This document shows, in pieces, positions 1-11,536 of a stretch of DNA of 42,525 bases. Position 1 is the stretch's first letter. The number at the start of each line of letters is the position of its first letter. A model generated the notes under the pieces. The model saw only the letters and a program-made list of their open reading frames with translations, had not been told where the DNA came from and searched no databases. Location: contig JABANN010000288.1 of the NCBI GenBank assembly GCA_013115125.1, forward strand, positions 1 through 42,525. The letters are read 5' to 3'. The DNA is from Perkinsus olseni (taxonomy: Eukaryota > Perkinsozoa > Perkinsida). The translations under genes and the position numbers were made by a program.

Positions 1-72
<72 letters not shown>
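1..72. repeat. (TTG)n trinucleotide microsatellite at the window start
   Basis: About 24 uninterrupted copies of TGT/TTG open the window. The frame reading GTT continues open to a TGA at 128-130, so it could be the end of a coding exon, but poly-valine is unlikely to be real. On the minus strand it would read CAA, that is Gln, Asn or Thr runs. No neighbouring sequence decides between these. The position at the very edge suggests an assembly break. Confidence 0.95.
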
Positions 73-825
73 CGGCTCCGCTACGTCCGTTGTGATTAGC
101 GGAGCAGGCCTTAGCCCCAGCACCGGGTGATGTGCTCATCTCAGCTCTTTGCTCGTTCGGGATTCTATACCGTCTAGTCTTCCTAGTGTAGACAACTTAA
201 TACCGACGACTCTTACTGTGGCGGGCTGCGGACCTTTATTACGATGGCGGTTCTGCTGTTGTATTCCCGTCCCCCTTTCCTGCCCTTTGATGTACGATTG
301 TTGAGATCTTGTTTGTACTCCGATGAATTGTTCATCATTATGATCGCAATGGAGATCCTCATGAAGGACCATTTGCCCGAGCGTGGTCCCTCTCGGCAGC
401 AAACCGCGGAAGAGATGGGAATTCACGCCTCAACTTTCACCAGTGCGATCGCAAAATTGGCGTTTTGTACCGAGTTTTCACTTGTGTTTTTTCCTTCGAA
501 TACACCGTCATCGACCCCGTGCTTGCCTACCTCAGCCGTCCTCTCCTTTATCACTTTAATTGAGTACACCCGATTATGTCGGTGAGCTCTTTGATACAGC
601 GAGCGGCGCTTTGGTGGTTGTTTATCCTTAGCCGGCGTCATCACCACTACCATTACCTGTCCTAAGCATAGCAGCGTTGCCTGCTGTATCATAGATAGCA
701 ATATAGATTATAGTTGTGGAAAGCTTCGCTCCACGAACCCCCAGGGTGACGCCAGGTTTCCCCTTTTCCACCTCTTGTTTGGTTCCCTAAACTGTAATAT
801 CTGTCTGTCATTTGGTATCGCTAGC
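73..825. other. No assignable gene; possibly upstream exons of the gene ending at 1541
   Basis: Several overlapping open stretches exist on both strands but none shows a recognisable motif. A plus-strand stretch near 385-465 (…SRQQTAEEMGIHASTF…) reads like coding sequence and could be an exon of the serine-rich gene downstream. I could not connect it by splice phase. Confidence 0.3.
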
Positions 826-1541
826 CTCATCCGGGAAATGGTGCCAGTTTCCTTTGCATTGTTGATGATACGCTCTCGATGGGCGGCACGGAAGGCGAGT
901 TCAGAGAGCAGCCCTCAGAATCTTCGTGAACGGGCGACCAAACTAGCTCACAACTCGCACATGTATTCTTCGTGCAACCCACGGAGGCTGGTAGTTTTAG
1001 TGGGAATGAGACTCTAGGAGCGGCAGTTATCCTCACGCCTAGCCCGTCCGTCCGTGCTGTCTGCGCCTGCCAGTGCGTTCGTACTCTTCAGATCCTAGAG
1101 CCGAAAGACCCGGCTGCTGAGCTAGCAAGGGACTACCTTCTCTCACATCCGGCAGAACAGCCTGTGTAGTGTGAAGTTGCTGATGAGTGATGCTCTTGTT
1201 CATTCATCTCTGCCTCTGTAGGCATGGCAACACGGAGCTTGTTCGAAAGGAAATCACCCACGTTGGTGAGAGCTCCGCACCACCTAGACTCTTTCTGCCG
1301 ATTATACTCCGATGTGATGAGTCCAAAAGCAGCAGCAGCAGCAAGGGGTCGAGTAGAGCTACAGGCAGTGCCAGGTACGCTCTTCATCAAACAGTGCGTG
1401 TTCTTCGTTTACGTTGTGAATGCATTGTTCTTATGAGGTCGTTTCGTCTCTCTTTTTCAGCGCGCCACCGACTTCGAAGTGCTCGGAGGACGTGAGCCCG
1501 TCGGCCTCAACTGCTGTGGGATCTTCACTCCGCAGTCTCTG
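826..1541 (+). CDS. 3' exons of an unknown protein with a Ser-rich C-terminus
   Basis: I do not recognise this protein. Five consecutive exons can be chained in phase. The first runs from about 826 (after the acceptor at 823-825) to a GTGAAC donor near 928. The second is a short exon around 993-1024 and the third about 1093-1165. The fourth is about 1222-1376 and the fifth about 1461-1541, ending in TGA. The readable peptide includes ELARDYLLSHPAEQP, then a stretch with five serines in a row, and ends STAVGSSLRSL. The joins use phases 2, 0, 2 and 2 with acceptable GT and AG sites. No domain is visible and the 5' end is not located. A shorter gene starting at an ATG at 1224 in another frame is the alternative. 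I prefer the chained model because every join keeps phase. Confidence 0.4.
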
Positions 1542-2836
1542 ATAAGAACATGACAGAGTTTGCTGCTGATTTTGCTATAACATAATAGATCTATTAGAGC
1601 TGTTCAAGCTGGACTCAGCGAACGTTTTTCGTATCGTACTGATCATCCTGGACTTACGTTGTTATCATCATCATTATCATTATCTCCATTTTTTCATCGA
1701 AGAGCTCGTAGCGCTACGTGTTCACTGTCTCCGTGATGAGCACCGTTGCTGCTCATCTCATGACTGCGTTTGTCGTCTCTGGCATTATGTCTACCACGGC
1801 ATCAGTATCGTGAGCTCATTCTTTATTTTCTATAACCACTGAAACTACAGTTTACCCTAGGCGTGTCATTGGCGGTCGGCGCTCGCCTCTTTACCGGGAG
1901 GTCTAGACGCTCTGTTGGTGGGACGAGTACCGAGGACGGGTACATCCCATCTCCTGAGTAAAGTTTGCCACCCCTCTGGTCCTTTGCTATCTGAGCTATC
2001 CCCTCCTTACGCTGACTACTTAGAGCCGGCCTTTGTAGTACTTAGGTGTCTCAGCCTCTTACACAGCATGAGGACCCGAGACCATAATAAGTCCCTTCTC
2101 GCTCTGGGTTGCTCGGTCAGGGAGTACAGATGCTCATGATTACTTTGGATATGTGGTGTTGCCGTAGTAGTAGTTGTAGTAGTAGTAGTAGTAGTAGTAG
2201 TTGTCGTTGCATTTCTGAACCATACTTGTTGCATGTCCCGTGCTTGCTGCATGGTCTGTATGTAGATGGTTCGCGCGGTATCATTTATCGCGCAGGTTGT
2301 TCAAGGAGTAGTACTATGTAATTTTCTAGATAAAAGATATATTTATAAAGAAAGATGAGTCTTTTACTCCGTTTGTACTCGCCATGTGAAGCACAGGTGT
2401 TGGTGCCCGACGTTGCAGGATTTCACGCATGTCTGTAAAGTCAGGTAGAGCATCTAGGACGAGCTATGGCTATCGTTAGTCCTAGCTTTTGTTTGGAGAA
2501 CTACACTTGTCCACTTTTGGTCTGCTCCTCGTGGGCTGAGGTCATTGCTAGAGTCTTGGTGAGGTAAAGGAATCATACCGGAGTGTCATAACGATGGCTG
2601 TTGCGTTTCTTACAGTCGAGGGATTGACTCACGAGGGGCTCGCCTTTCACCATATCGCTAGCTGCATCTGTCAGCGCTTTCAATGTTATCAACACAAGCT
2701 CTGTCGAGAGGCTTTCCAGATCATCCGAGAGAATCGGGTCGCGCGGGGACAGGTTTTGTGACGAGCTGTTGATTTTGCCAGTTGCCGACTGCACCTTTGC
2801 TGTTATTCAGATTTGTGTATTATAGTGAATTCAAAA
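1542..2836. other. No confident gene
   Basis: This stretch holds a (TAG)n tract at 2164-2202, some T-rich DNA near 1580-1700 and an AT-rich patch near 2322-2350. Two possible coding patches were seen. One is a plus-strand exon-like stretch at about 1861-1961 preceded by a good acceptor. The other is a minus-strand open stretch at 2573-2794 (…DDLESLSTELVLITLKALTDA reads like an amphipathic helix) that lacks an ATG. Neither could be tied into a gene. Confidence 0.4.
2164..2202. repeat. (TAG)n / (CTA)n microsatellite, imperfect
   Basis: About 13 TAG units with TTG interruptions. It lies in DNA with no convincing gene. On the minus strand it creates a spurious poly-threonine frame. Confidence 0.9.
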
Positions 2837-3880
2837 ATGGTTATGTCGGCATCGTTGTTAGCTGGGAAGACTCTTCTCAAACAGGACGGTACTGCCGTCA
2901 GCGCTGACGAAGTGATGCTCGAGAAGGACATCGTTGCATTGTAAGTGTTCACCTTGGGATTGCTCTAGCCCCTGCGTTTTTATTCAAGTACCAGCTCCCG
3001 CGACTGCGATCTCCGGGGCTGCGATCTTCGGTTCGATACGTCAAGCTACGGTATCTTTGTTCGTGTCATGTTGCTCCCCTCAGGTACTTCGCTGCTCATT
3101 GGTGCCCTGATTGCATAGCTTTCACTCCCACTGTTAAGAAGTTTTACGAGGTAGGAAGCTCTCTGAGTATCTGGTTACCAGTGTCAACATTACCCGTGAG
3201 CTCTCTGTGGTATTAGTCATATTTGCCAACCAGCTAAATACGATGCCTGATGCTGGTACAACTGAAGCACTTGCGATATCTCCGCTGAATCACACTTTGC
3301 TAGGCTGTTATCGGAGTTAGTGTTAGCTCCCGGTTCGTAGCTTGATAACAGCCGAAGTGGATCTGAGTTTCTGTTACGTTTAGGATGTGAAAGCCAAAAA
3401 TCCCGATAAGTTGGAGATCATCTTTGTCTCAAGCGACAAATCGGAGAACGAACAGGTGAGCGAAGACCTCAAGATCTATGATCAGTTGAACTCGAGTCGC
3501 TGCAAATAGGTTGCCTACCATCAAAATGATATGGCTGATTGGCTGAGGGTCCCGTACAGCGATAAGCGAACTCGCGCTATGCTGAAGAAGGAATATGGTG
3601 AGTGAAGGAGAATAACTGTTAACCACCGTATGATGATATGAATTCTAGGAGTCTGCGCCAAGAAGGAGATGGAAGATATCGGCATGAGCGACTCTCAGCG
3701 GAAGTCTGGCATCCCGACACTCGTGGTAAGGGGTTGACCATTGACGGGGGTGGGCTTGGTCTGGGATGACTGTCAATGCGATGTGCTCAGGTGCTCAGCA
3801 AGAATCGCAGAACGGTCAAGGTGTTCGACGCTGGCGCTGATATTGAGAAGTACGGCGCAGCTGCAGTTGATCGGTGGTAA
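2837..3880 (+). CDS. Nucleoredoxin/tryparedoxin-like thiol oxidoreductase
   Basis: Six exons: 2837-2940, 3084-3150, 3384-3455, 3510-3597, 3649-3725 and 3791-3880. They sum to 498 bases, a 165-residue protein. The thioredoxin-fold start YFAAHWCPDCIAFTP carries the redox pair in the form WCPDC, where nucleoredoxins and tryparedoxins usually have WCPPC. IIFVSSDKSENE and SGIPTLVVL (the cis-Pro strand) follow at family-typical spacing, so the whole domain is present. There is no signal peptide or membrane segment, so it is probably cytosolic. Enzymes of this family pass reducing power to peroxiredoxins or other thiol targets. The first ATG sits directly at the start of the reading frame. The Asp between the cysteines should shift its redox potential, which is an inference. 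Confidence 0.85.
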
Positions 3881-4569
3881 AATGCCACTTCTCAACTCCG
3901 GTGATTTTGGACCTTCGTTCATACCTAAGAGTGTTACTACTCTCGCCTCCATACCTCCGGTGTCGCGTTTGACAGTAGTGAGCGTCAATGACGCTACGTA
4001 ATGCGAACAACTTCTTCAATTCCTATTATAGCAGGCAAATGAACGCACCGCGAAGCAGAACATCACTTGTGTTCAAATACAGTGAAAGCATATTCCGTAA
4101 CGGTTGTTGGATGATGCCCCGCACTGAAATCTCGCTCATGCCGGCCAGGCTTCCTCTCGTAAATGATGTAATCACTGCCCCGATGACTAACTCTCACCCA
4201 AGGATCCTATCGGGTTAGCAGTGGTGGCGAGAGTTGCGCCCAGACAAGTTGAAATCGTCACCGTAGCCATGCGTGGGGGAAAGAGCGCCCGTGCTAGTGC
4301 AGCTGGGAGGACGGTGAATGGAAGAGCCGATGATATCGAACAATTCATCTGTCGCCTTTACGACGGGGTGAAAGGGGTCGATGGGACTGATTCCGCTGGC
4401 GCCCGTCGTGTCACGCACATCGTGGGGTGCGAAACGCTTGAACTAGACGACGAAACGGTTAACGGCCGTGAGAGAGCTGCGTATTTAGGAACAGCCGATC
4501 TTCATTGAACAAATTGTAGTATTAGAATTGACATGTATGCCCATTACCTGCAGTTTACTTTCGAGCGAC
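3881..4569. other. Intergenic; no supported gene
   Basis: Open stretches on both strands (about 3990-4500) overlap each other. A minus-strand reading at 4198-4270 looks like a signal peptide, but joining it to the following open frame would need a 23-base intron, so I did not call it. An 11-base match to the start of the dinoflagellate/Perkinsus spliced leader lies near 4260. Confidence 0.4.
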
Positions 4570-6783
4570 ATGCTATATACCTCCTGTAGGCTCTTCGCAG
4601 TGGTCAGCACATTGGTGTTCGAAGGTGTGTCAGCTGGTCTTAAGCGCCCTGGCAAGGACAAGAAAGCTTGTAGGCCCATCACAAGATCCTTCCCTATACT
4701 GTCGTGTCGCCATGATAAGCAATATGATTAGAAGCTTGATGCCATTTTGCTGTCAGGGATTCCAAGAGTTGAAGCCGAGTCTGAGAATGTGAACTACAGG
4801 CACTACGCTAACGGTAGGGGTCGAGTGAAGAAGAATGGCAAGCCCGAGTGTGATGGGAAGTGGAAAGATGCTGAGACTTACGGACGCCGCAAGGCTGCGA
4901 TTAAGCAGTAAGTAATTTCGTCCTAACACTCGTGGGTGGCCTCTTGAGAAGTTCTTGTATCGCATTGCGGATTTCAACAATGTATGTTCATCAGGTTCTG
5001 TATTCGGCTCCATGAGAAGCACCAAGACGATGACGGGTATAGGAAGCTCTATAACGAATATGGTGAGCTGTTTTCAGCGACCCTCTTCTCCTGTTATCGC
5101 TCTCGGCAAGTCCACCTGCTGGGGTAGTAAGCTATATCCCGTGAAGGATGCCTCTCAGACTGCGTCCTCGATCCCAATGATGACGGTAATGATCACGGTC
5201 GAAAGAATCGGGATTGGCTGTAAGTGGCATATGGTGCCTCGCTCGGCAACCCTCGTTTAGTATGCGACCCCTTGACTCTATCCCAAGGTGTTCCACCGCC
5301 AACTATATCTGTCTTCAGGTGCTACGAACACGAGCCCACGTTTGTGTTACTACCCCCTCATGGTCCACCTGTCAACCAGAGCTGTGCGAGCAATAACCGC
5401 GCTTGGCGTGCTGCATCCTGTGAGTCGATTTGTAGATTTCGTGAGAGGTTATCGTTGAGAACTGAATTTTACCCAGGGTATCCTGACAATAGCCCACCTG
5501 AGTGGTGTCCCTACAACTGGTATGCGAAGCGGCAGGTTTGCTGGTGCATGCCTGGCTTCTATAGGGAGTCTCCTTACGACGCAAGCCTGAAGAAGAGGTG
5601 AGAAAACCGATGTTGTCTTTGAATGGTTTGACTCCTCGCTTGGCGCGCCTATTTGACTGGTACATTCACTGGCCCATGTCGTGCGAGCGATTTTCATTTC
5701 TTAGGGGTTGTCCTAAGAAGTCAGTCTTCATCGTGCCAAGGTTTATCAAAAGAAGAGAATGGCTCGAGCTCCAGACTACGACTACCACCACGACCACTAC
5801 TACGACCGCGACTACGACGACGACTCCTACGACCACATCCACTACCACTACCAGCCCTAGCACGGCCGCTTCTACTTCAACTATCACTGTCATATCCTCT
5901 CCACGTATTACTACGAATTCAGCTAGGCTCCGTACTACAAGAGCGGTTACGACCTCAACAGTGACTAGTACGACGTCTATGAAGGCTTCGACTACTGCGA
6001 GCACTACCACCACTCGACAGTGCATCTGCCCTCCGAAGAATCCTTTCTTGCCATTTTCGTTTTCGACCGTTGAGCCAACGGCCACGCTCCCTACAGCTGT
6101 GACCACTTCTCCCTTGATTGAGGATGAAACCGTGAGGAATGATGGAGATGGTCGGATTGGTGCTCCGAGGACTTCCCCTGCTTATGTTGTCCCAGGTAAG
6201 CCTCGTTGACTGACTAATCACTCGAGGATCTCTGGTTATTCTGGATTAAGTGTGCTGCATTTCAGATGTTGTGGACTGCGGTGACCACGGCGCTTGGTCT
6301 AGAACCAACGGAAGCTGCGTTTGCAGCGAGGGATGGACGACCGTGAGGTTCGAGTAGGTGAAGTCACGTGGTTTCAGCGGTGATAAGTTGCATGCTTATT
6401 GGAGCCGTCAGAGTCTTGCGACCTTAAGCTGATTTCCTCTTAGACGGCCTTGCAGCACGAGGGCGGGTCAATCGGCACTTTCATCTTCAGCAGATGACTC
6501 TATCGGGAGTAGCGGTGTGGCCCTGGTTGTCATTTTGGTTCTTCTGATCATCGTGACGGCAGCCTACTTCGCGTAAGGAACTTTCGGTGTGGCGAATTCC
6601 AAATGGCTTTCCATAGTGGATTTTTGCTGCATATCTAGGGGTTTATCTTCCCATTGCTGCTTGCCTTTCAGATGGAGGTATTTCCGAATGAGCGGTCCGT
6701 CCATGTCCTGGCATTGTTGTAAATGCCCGGCAAGTCTTTCCTCTCATTCCCGATCTAGAAGCTTCGCGCCCGGACGATTTTAA
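4570..6783 (+). CDS. Mucin-like EGF-module type I membrane protein, paralogue A
   Basis: Ten exons: 4570-4669, 4757-4907, 4995-5062, 5159-5219, 5319-5419, 5477-5597, 5705-6195, 6266-6353, 6444-6572 and 6672-6783. They sum to 1422 bases, 473 residues. Order of parts: signal peptide (about residues 1-22); a charged region with GKWKDAETYG and QFCIRLHEKHQDDDGY; an Asp-rich loop (CVLDPNDDGNDHGR); a Cys-rich block ending WCPYNWYAKRQVCWCMPGF; a Thr-rich stalk, likely O-glycosylated; an EGF-like module with six cysteines (CGDHGAW…CVCSEGW…PCS); a membrane helix (VALVVILVLLIIVTAAYFA); and a short basic tail. It should sit at the cell surface with the Cys-rich part outside. The ligand is unknown. The intron at 5420-5476 is 57 bases and stop-free; it is called from comparison with paralogue B. 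B follows on the same strand with matching exon phases. Confidence 0.75.
5773..5890 (+). repeat. Coding Thr-rich (ACN) stretch of paralogue A
   Basis: An in-frame run of mostly threonine codons, mixed ACT, ACC, ACG and ACA. The mixed codons argue for selection on the protein rather than a simple DNA repeat. The antisense strand reads as a spurious poly-valine frame. Confidence 0.8.
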
Positions 6784-7744
6784 GTCAGCGGGCTAGTTAC
6801 ATGCCATAGTTACCAGCTAGTTGAGCCAGTTGGAGCCTAACTATATATAATTGAATACTACCTTTCCTTCTAGCGTCAGTGGTACCCAGTTAGAGCACTG
6901 ATGGCTTAAACTTGAGTTCAACACCGCCGAAGGTGTACTGCATCTTTATTGAAGTATGAAGTAAACTTCATTACTTTAAGTTACTTGCGGAGTGTAGTTG
7001 AGTTGTCTTAGTTGTGGTGGGTAGCATCACGATGTCTCACATTAATTATAGAAGTTTGTTAGAGCGGCTCAATAGTGATGTGAGGACTTAGCCTGGCACT
7101 AAGTTACTGGTGCGCATTGAGCCACTTGAATGATTGTTTCTAGTCCATAACTTCGCACATATCTGCCCTTACGGCTCAGGATATGTGGAGCTTCGACAGT
7201 GGAAGGCTTGAGCGCGCATACCATGCGTTGCGGTACGCGTAGACATCCGGGCAGATCGCATACTGCATTACATTCAGATTGGGCGTTCGCCTCAAAATCT
7301 GTCGAGCTCGAAAGCCCGATGGGCTCTGGGCCTACGCGAAGTTCCTCCCGAACCCGACGAGAGCACTTGTTGCACCGATAGTCGGTTTACTGGTCGGACT
7401 GAGCTGTGTGACACACGCTCGAAGCTCTTCCTATACACATGTGACCTTGTGACAAATGCAGCGTTTATGTGCTTCACCCGGTGTGAGGCAAACCGTAGAC
7501 TGTTCCCAAGCTCGCATGAGGAACCCCCGTCTGTCCCGCGATACTCACAGTGGGGAGTGAGACATCTTACCCCACCGAAATTTACGTGAGATTCATTTCC
7601 GAGATGACGCTCCTCTCAGCCCGCCAGGAGCTGGGGTCGGGTGCGCGCTTATGACGGTGCGTCGTTTCAAGTTACGAGGAAAAACCGTTCGGCCAACGGC
7701 TCAAACACTACACCCTCAAGAGAACCCCTGCCGTAGGTTTTGTC
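6784..7744. other. Intergenic spacer between the tandem paralogues
   Basis: A 961-base spacer. Short open frames occur (about 7199-7477) but none has a motif, and I see no fragment of a third paralogue. The stretch 6841-6870 is AT-rich. Confidence 0.6.
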
Positions 7745-9765
7745 ATGAAAGTACTGACCTGTCCCAAGGCTGTATCGATCGTCCTCATCTCACATATCCG
7801 TAACTGTGTTGGGGGATTGAAACGACCGAGTCAGGACAAGAAAGCATGTAATGGCTTCGCTGATGCAGCTCGCTTGATGGCCGAGTTAAATTCACTCTCA
7901 GGGGAACCCAAGATCATAGCCGCTTCGGAGGACATCGACTACGACTGGTTCGCCAACGGCAACGGTGTAATAAGGATGGATGGTCTCTCCGAATGTTATG
8001 GCAAGTGGAAGGATGCAGAAATCTATGGTGCCCGGAAGAAGAAGATAAAACAGTGAGCCACGCATGGGGTCTTATTACGCTTTTCATTGGCAAGAGTGCT
8101 TCTACAAGCTCAGGTACTGTGTGCGGCTTCACGAGAAACATCAAGACGATGAGGGTTACACAACAGTCCCGAGGGAATACAGTAAACCGCTCTCTTGTGA
8201 CCCTTTTCTCCTGAGAACTTCATCGCCGCCTGCTAGCAGTGCGGCTCTGGCCTACCACATTTCCTGCAGATTGCGTATTGGACCCGAACGATGACGGCAA
8301 CGATCATGGACGGAAAGATCGTGATTGGCTGTGAGTTCGAAGACTGGGCGATACGCGGTCTACTTGCTCGACGCCTTGCTTTTTGTGACCTCCCAAAACC
8401 CGCCTCTGTGCCACATTCCTTCAACAGGTGCTATAAGCGGAAGCCTGCGTTCATTGCACTGCCCCCATATGGACCGCCTATCAATGCGAGCTGCCTATCA
8501 AGTCATCCCCAGTTCAACGCCCTCTTTTGTATTATTCTCCTTTTAAGCTGCTAACGGCAGCAGAATCCGTTCAGGGTATCCTGATGACAGTCCACCGGAG
8601 TGGTGTCCGTACAATTGGTACGCTAAGCGCCAAGCCTGCTGGTGTATGCCCGGCTTCTACCGAGAATCGCCCTACGACACAAGCTTAAAGAAAAGGTAGG
8701 TCAAGGTTCATCATGAACGACTTCCATTCCTAGTTCGATGTCCTTACAACTTAGATGCGCTCGATCTCTCAGGGGTTGTCCGAAGCAATCTTTAGTCATC
8801 TTGCCGAAATTCATCAGTATGAGCGAGTGGCTCAATCTCCAGACAACCACTACCACGACTACAACGACAACTACCACGACAACGTCCTCAACAACTACGA
8901 GTACGCCCACTACGGGCGCCACTACGAGCACCACACTCACGGACCTCCAAACAGCCCGGTATACAACTCTGATAGCTGATGGACAGAAGCGGTCACCGAC
9001 CACCCCGACTCGGTGTATTTGCTCTCGGCAGCCGCCCACAACGGCCTTCACCCCTCAAAATCCAGGGTTTTCAACCTCTCGGCCAGAAACTTTGACTCCA
9101 GTGGGGGACGGTACAGATGGCGAAGCTGTGGATGCTAGAATTGGTGTGCCTGCCACGCCTGCAGATCCATCAGCATCAGGTCGGATTTAAATGAATGCTC
9201 AGGAAGCATGTACATCTATCCATATGCAGTAGCTACTCTCAGGGTATACTGATTGCGGGAGCCACGGCATCTGGTCATCGGCCAAGAAATCATGCATATG
9301 CAGTGATGGTTGGGAAACCTTAGGTTCCGAGTGAGTGGAAGTGCCTATTGGATCTTCATAACTTATGAATCATAAGTACGAGCGTCTTTCGTTCTGCCAG
9401 GCCTTGCAGCCATCGGGGATTTGAGCTGCGAGATCGGGTGGGCTAGTGGAAATGATATCAATAAGGATACTCATCACCACCCATTTGCTGCAGGCCTTTA
9501 CAATCTCAGCTTCGAAGAAGTCCTCAGGAAGCGGGGAGAGGAGCTTGCTTATAATTGTGGCCGCTTTAGCTCTCTTAGGAGTATGTTACTTCGCGTAAGT
9601 AACATCAACACCGATTACTATGGCCGACGTGCGAGTCTTCATTCTGTCTTTTTTCTTAGTTGGAAGCGTTTCGCTTCCCATAGCCTATCATGCTACTGGC
9701 TGCGACCTAATTTCTCGAAGTTATCGCATGGCCGTTCTACCAGCTTCATGCCTCAGCGTTTTTGA
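7745..9765 (+). CDS. Mucin-like EGF-module type I membrane protein, paralogue B
   Basis: Eleven exons: 7745-7847, 7902-8052, 8114-8181, 8270-8330, 8428-8501, 8575-8695, 8773-9179, 9243-9330, 9401-9437, 9494-9594 and 9660-9765. They sum to 1317 bases, 438 residues. It has the same module order and intron phases as paralogue A. The Asp-rich loop reads CVLDPNDDGNDHGR as in A, the Cys-rich block PPEWCPYNWYAKRQACWCMP is nearly identical, and the EGF-like module reads CGSHGIW…CICSDGW…PCS. The membrane helix is SLLIIVAALALLGVCYFA and the tail is again basic. The Thr stalk is shorter and one extra 56-base intron (9438-9493) splits the juxtamembrane exon. The signal peptide is less hydrophobic than that of A, so the start is somewhat uncertain. 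Conserved cysteines with a drifting stalk suggest a structural or adhesive surface protein. Confidence 0.75.
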
Positions 9766-10161
9766 ACAGTCCAGCCAGTGCCCATATAATTCATTTATGC
9801 CTTTTCATGAGAGATCTCGAAGTTCAGAACATGCAGTCGATAAGTGTGTAACCATGGAGTATGAAGTAAAGTTCATCACTTCTTTTTCATGCAAACGGAA
9901 ATTGTTGAGTTGATGAGAAGAAAGCTGAGTATACTTTTTGTTGCGAACTCTCTTACAATCGCTTTGCGTAATTCGAGTCGTATGTAGAAATGAAGATTCC
10001 AACTGTCGCGTTTGACCGATCATCCCCCCGCTGGGTAACGCAAAGCTCCTCGCATGAGAAACACTACCTATGAAACGGCGCTCCTCGCCACCTGGTCGTA
10101 TCTGCCGGGAAACATACATCCGTCGCTGAGGCAAGTGTTTGCAGCACGCTGCAAGCTAGGC
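9766..10161. other. Convergent intergenic region
   Basis: Lies between the 3' ends of paralogue B (+) and the tRNase Z gene (-). I see no gene and no clear repeat. Confidence 0.6.
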
Positions 10162-11536
10162 TTACGCAACTTCAGTGAACTCAAGACCAGCTAGTGTCAT
10201 GAAGTCTTCAGCCGCTAGCACAACAGTTGTAGGCCCTGCATTGGCAAGCGCTTCCTCACGTAGATTCTGCACACTTGGACTCTCTTCATCGTTCGGGTCC
10301 GGGTCGTTGTACCTACATGTTGCGGTATCAGCTTGTGTTCCTTCTGCGTATCGAACTGAGAACACTCAGCTCCCTCTCTAGCTAGTTTCTGACTCACCGA
10401 GGGCTGAAGTGGGTGAGCGCTAGGACTTTAGCGTCGCAGGATCGAGCGAACTCGCCAGCCATTGCGGCCGTGGAATGCCCGAACTCAATCGCCTTCTCTC
10501 TTATGCCGTCATGATAAGTGCACTCGTGTATGAGTAGATCAGGTCGGTTGAGGTACGGTAGCGCTTCTGAGCCTGCGGATATTACATCAAAGAACGTCGA
10601 GCATCGGAGTTCTTCCGAAGCGCGTAAACTTCTAAGCTCATAACATACCCCTTACCTACTGTCACAGGTGTCTTGTAAGACAGCTACGGTTCGACCCTTT
10701 GTCTTCTCTCCAATCACGTCCACTGCTCGTATGAGGGTCCCTGAACCGATGTGTAAGACGAGCATCTGGGTTACCCAGACTGAGCTTCTCACCATCATTA
10801 AGAGTAACGTCTCGGCCCTCTTTAAGCTCTCTGAACTGCGGCCCGCGTGCTCCCATGCGCGTTGCCAGAGCGGCATTCAGCGGCCCAGGCTTATCTGGTT
10901 CCGCAAATATCTGCTCGTGAGGACGTAGCTGATCGCTCGATTGGACCGTAGGAGACACCCCCCGAGAACTCACGTATCCGAGAGTGGGCAATCTATGCTT
11001 CAATGGGCAAGCATGAACTCTCACATCACCGCTGCTCGTGGTGAACTCGGAATGCTGAGTAGGGTCTAATTCGACAATACGAAGGTCGTATCTGTTGCAG
11101 CATGACAATACCCGTCGGTGAGCTCGTAGACACCTACCCGTTCCAGCCACCCGAGAGCGCGAAAACAGTTTCAATCATCGTCTTGATGCCTTTAGGACCA
11201 TACACTGTAATTGGCTCGGTACGCTCGCCCATGCAACAGGAGTGCAACAGACCGAAGATGCCGTAGCAGTGGTCTCCGTGCAAGTGCGTTACGAAGATAT
11301 CATCTATCTTGGTCAGTTTTATCTTTGATAACATCAATTGGTGCTGCGTGCCTTCACCACAGTCCACTAGTATCTACAATCCAACACTATAGAGATGCTC
11401 TTCAGAATTGCATGAAGGTGAAGCTCACTGATCGTCCAGTCCTCATCGTTATGGCCAATGAGCTGACGTTCCGCTTGCCTGGCTGTGGTACTCCACTACT
11501 CGTGCCGAGGAATACCACTTGGTCGAAGAGCGACAT
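10162..11536 (-). CDS. Ribonuclease Z (tRNA 3' endonuclease), short form
   Basis: Six exons on the minus strand: 11429-11536, 11138-11373, 10775-11091, 10660-10740, 10398-10572 and 10162-10312. They sum to 1068 bases, 355 residues, within the range of short-form (ElaC-type) enzymes. Diagnostic motifs are in order: FLGTSSGVP and GKRN near the N-terminus (the PxKxRN-type loop), LVDCGEGTQHQ, the zinc-binding THLHGDHCYG, LQDTCDS, LLIHECTYHD, FGHST and LTHFSPRY. All metal ligands of this metallo-beta-lactamase family that I could check are present. The enzyme removes 3' trailers from precursor tRNAs before CCA addition. No organelle-targeting sequence is obvious. The exon 4-5 junction was chosen because it gives DTCDSSEALPYL, matching the family. 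The TRAF/WD gene ends 116 bases upstream on the same strand. Confidence 0.95.

Noticed and set aside
2016-2252. Minus-strand open frame with a run of about 15 threonines
   Set aside because: The run is just the (TAG)n/(CTA)n microsatellite in one frame, with identical codons and no motif around it.
4150-4270. Minus-strand signal-peptide-like exon (MATVTISTCLGATLATTA)
   Set aside because: Joining it to the next open frame would need a 23-base intron, shorter than any supported intron here.
5666-6106. Minus-strand poly-valine open frame; a similar one at 8701-9051
   Set aside because: These are antisense shadows of the Thr-rich stalks, whose plus-strand reading is supported by splice sites and paralogy.
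6784-7744. Remnant of a third mucin/EGF paralogue in the spacer
   Set aside because: I searched for the conserved words (WCPYNWY, CVLDPNDDG, KRRGCPK-type) in all frames by eye and found none.
10631-10654. A 24-base intron in tRNase Z
   Set aside because: An intron with the acceptor at 10573-10575 instead gives a family-typical DTCDSSEALPYL and a normal intron length.
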